64,000 nt of DNA from Couchioplanes azureus (GTDB lineage: Bacteria > Actinomycetota > Actinomycetes > Mycobacteriales > Micromonosporaceae): positions 173,924 to 237,923 of the forward strand of contig NZ_BMQY01000004.1 in the NCBI RefSeq assembly GCF_014648355.1. Direction: 5' to 3'. Each line of letters opens with the position of its first letter. Position 1 is the first letter of the stretch. Shown piece after piece: positions 63,699-64,000 of the stretch. The notes below the pieces were generated by a model. The model saw nothing but the letters and a program-made list of their open reading frames with translations. It searched no databases and had not been told where the DNA came from. A program made the translations under genes and the position numbers.

Positions 63699-64000
63699 CA
63701 GGTCACCGGAAGCTCGGCGACGCCGTACACGACGGAGGTGTCCCGTCTCGGCAGGCGGGCGGGGTCGGCGGCGACGGTGAGGCCCGGCAAGCGGCGGGCC
63801 AGGCGGGTCAGGGCCACCCGCAGCTCGGCGCGGGCCAGGGGCTGGCCGATGCACTGGTGCACGCCGAAGCCGAACGCCAGGTGCTGGTGGGCCTCGCGGT
63901 ACGGGTCGAAGGCGTCGGCGTCCTCGAAGACCGTGTCGTCGCGGTTGGCCAGCGACAGCAGGGCGGTGGCGGGTTCGCCGGCGCGAATCAGCCGGCCGCC
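63695..64000 (-). CDS. Cytochrome P450, C-terminal part (cut by window edge)
   Basis: The last 101 codons of a P450. The heme-binding motif is HLAFGFGVHQCIGQPLARAE with the thiolate cysteine, preceded by LLSLANRDDTVFEDADAFDP. It ends at a TGA overlapping the ferredoxin start. The substrate cannot be inferred from this part. Confidence 0.93.
   Translation of the reverse strand, partial: GGRLIRAGEPATALLSLANRDDTVFEDADAFDPYREAHQHLAFGFGVHQCIGQPLARAELRVALTRLARRLPGLTVAADPARLPRRDTSVVYGVAELPVTW

Noticed and set aside
1-64000. tRNA or rRNA genes
   Set aside because: None recognised by eye on either strand; a tRNAscan run would settle it.

Overview
The window is about 70% GC or more, gene-dense, with many GTG starts, ATGA/GTGA stop-start overlaps, RbpA, a split Lnt/Ppm1 pair, a mycosin-like protease, CbtAB and an LAL-type LuxR regulator. 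This fits a Micromonosporaceae actinomycete such as Actinoplanes. That assignment rests on gene content and codon usage only.

Layout. 1-8.2 kb: a cut-off membrane sensor, a 5'-3' exonuclease, acyl-CoA dehydrogenase, an Lrp regulator, a two-gene ABC exporter and CsbD. 8.2-16.3 kb: a lysine catabolic cluster. kamA is divergent from the tight operon kdd, amidohydrolase, kamD, kamE, kal, mutL-like; the expected thiolase-like cleavage enzyme (Kce) is missing. 16.3-20.5 kb: a possible structured RNA, lnt-ppm1, fxsA, and rbpA behind a sigma-R-type promoter. 21-24.6 kb: a zinc-ribbon coiled-coil protein, then cbtB-cbtA-phosphatase behind a cobalamin riboswitch. 24.6-30.8 kb: an orphan mycosin-like protease, a CoA transferase, a LysE-type exporter with its LysG/ArgP regulator, and an SDR-GNAT fusion.

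30.8-34.2 kb: a compact secreted redox cluster (lipoprotein; Tat protein; MauE-like; membrane thioredoxin-like; a Cys-rich Tat protein resembling the methylamine dehydrogenase light chain; membrane proteins) with no large subunit. It is the best candidate for an undescribed system. 34.2-39.3 kb: a membrane-anchored NB-ARC/TPR protein followed by a decayed zone (IS481 scrap, broken MFS gene, broken deazaflavin nitroreductase). 39.3-47.3 kb: a sulfatase-like membrane enzyme, FabH, acetyltransferases, a self-regulated Clp-N/HTH protein and ohrR-ohr.

47.3-48.9 kb: a Xer-type tyrosine recombinase whose start codon lies inside a 28-bp dif-like palindrome, followed about 450 bp away by a very good match to a chromosomal dif site. 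The window therefore probably spans the replication terminus. 49-53 kb: repeat-rich gaps, a TetR/hydrolase pair with twin operators, and PlsC. 53.2-57.6 kb: an XRE/DUF2975 pair and a large LuxR regulator with a small partner. 57.7-61.7 kb: two dynamin-like GTPases translationally coupled to an acidic protein. 61.7-64 kb: a UMF1-type MFS protein, a GntR regulator, a ferredoxin and a cut-off cytochrome P450.

No tRNA, rRNA or CRISPR array was seen.
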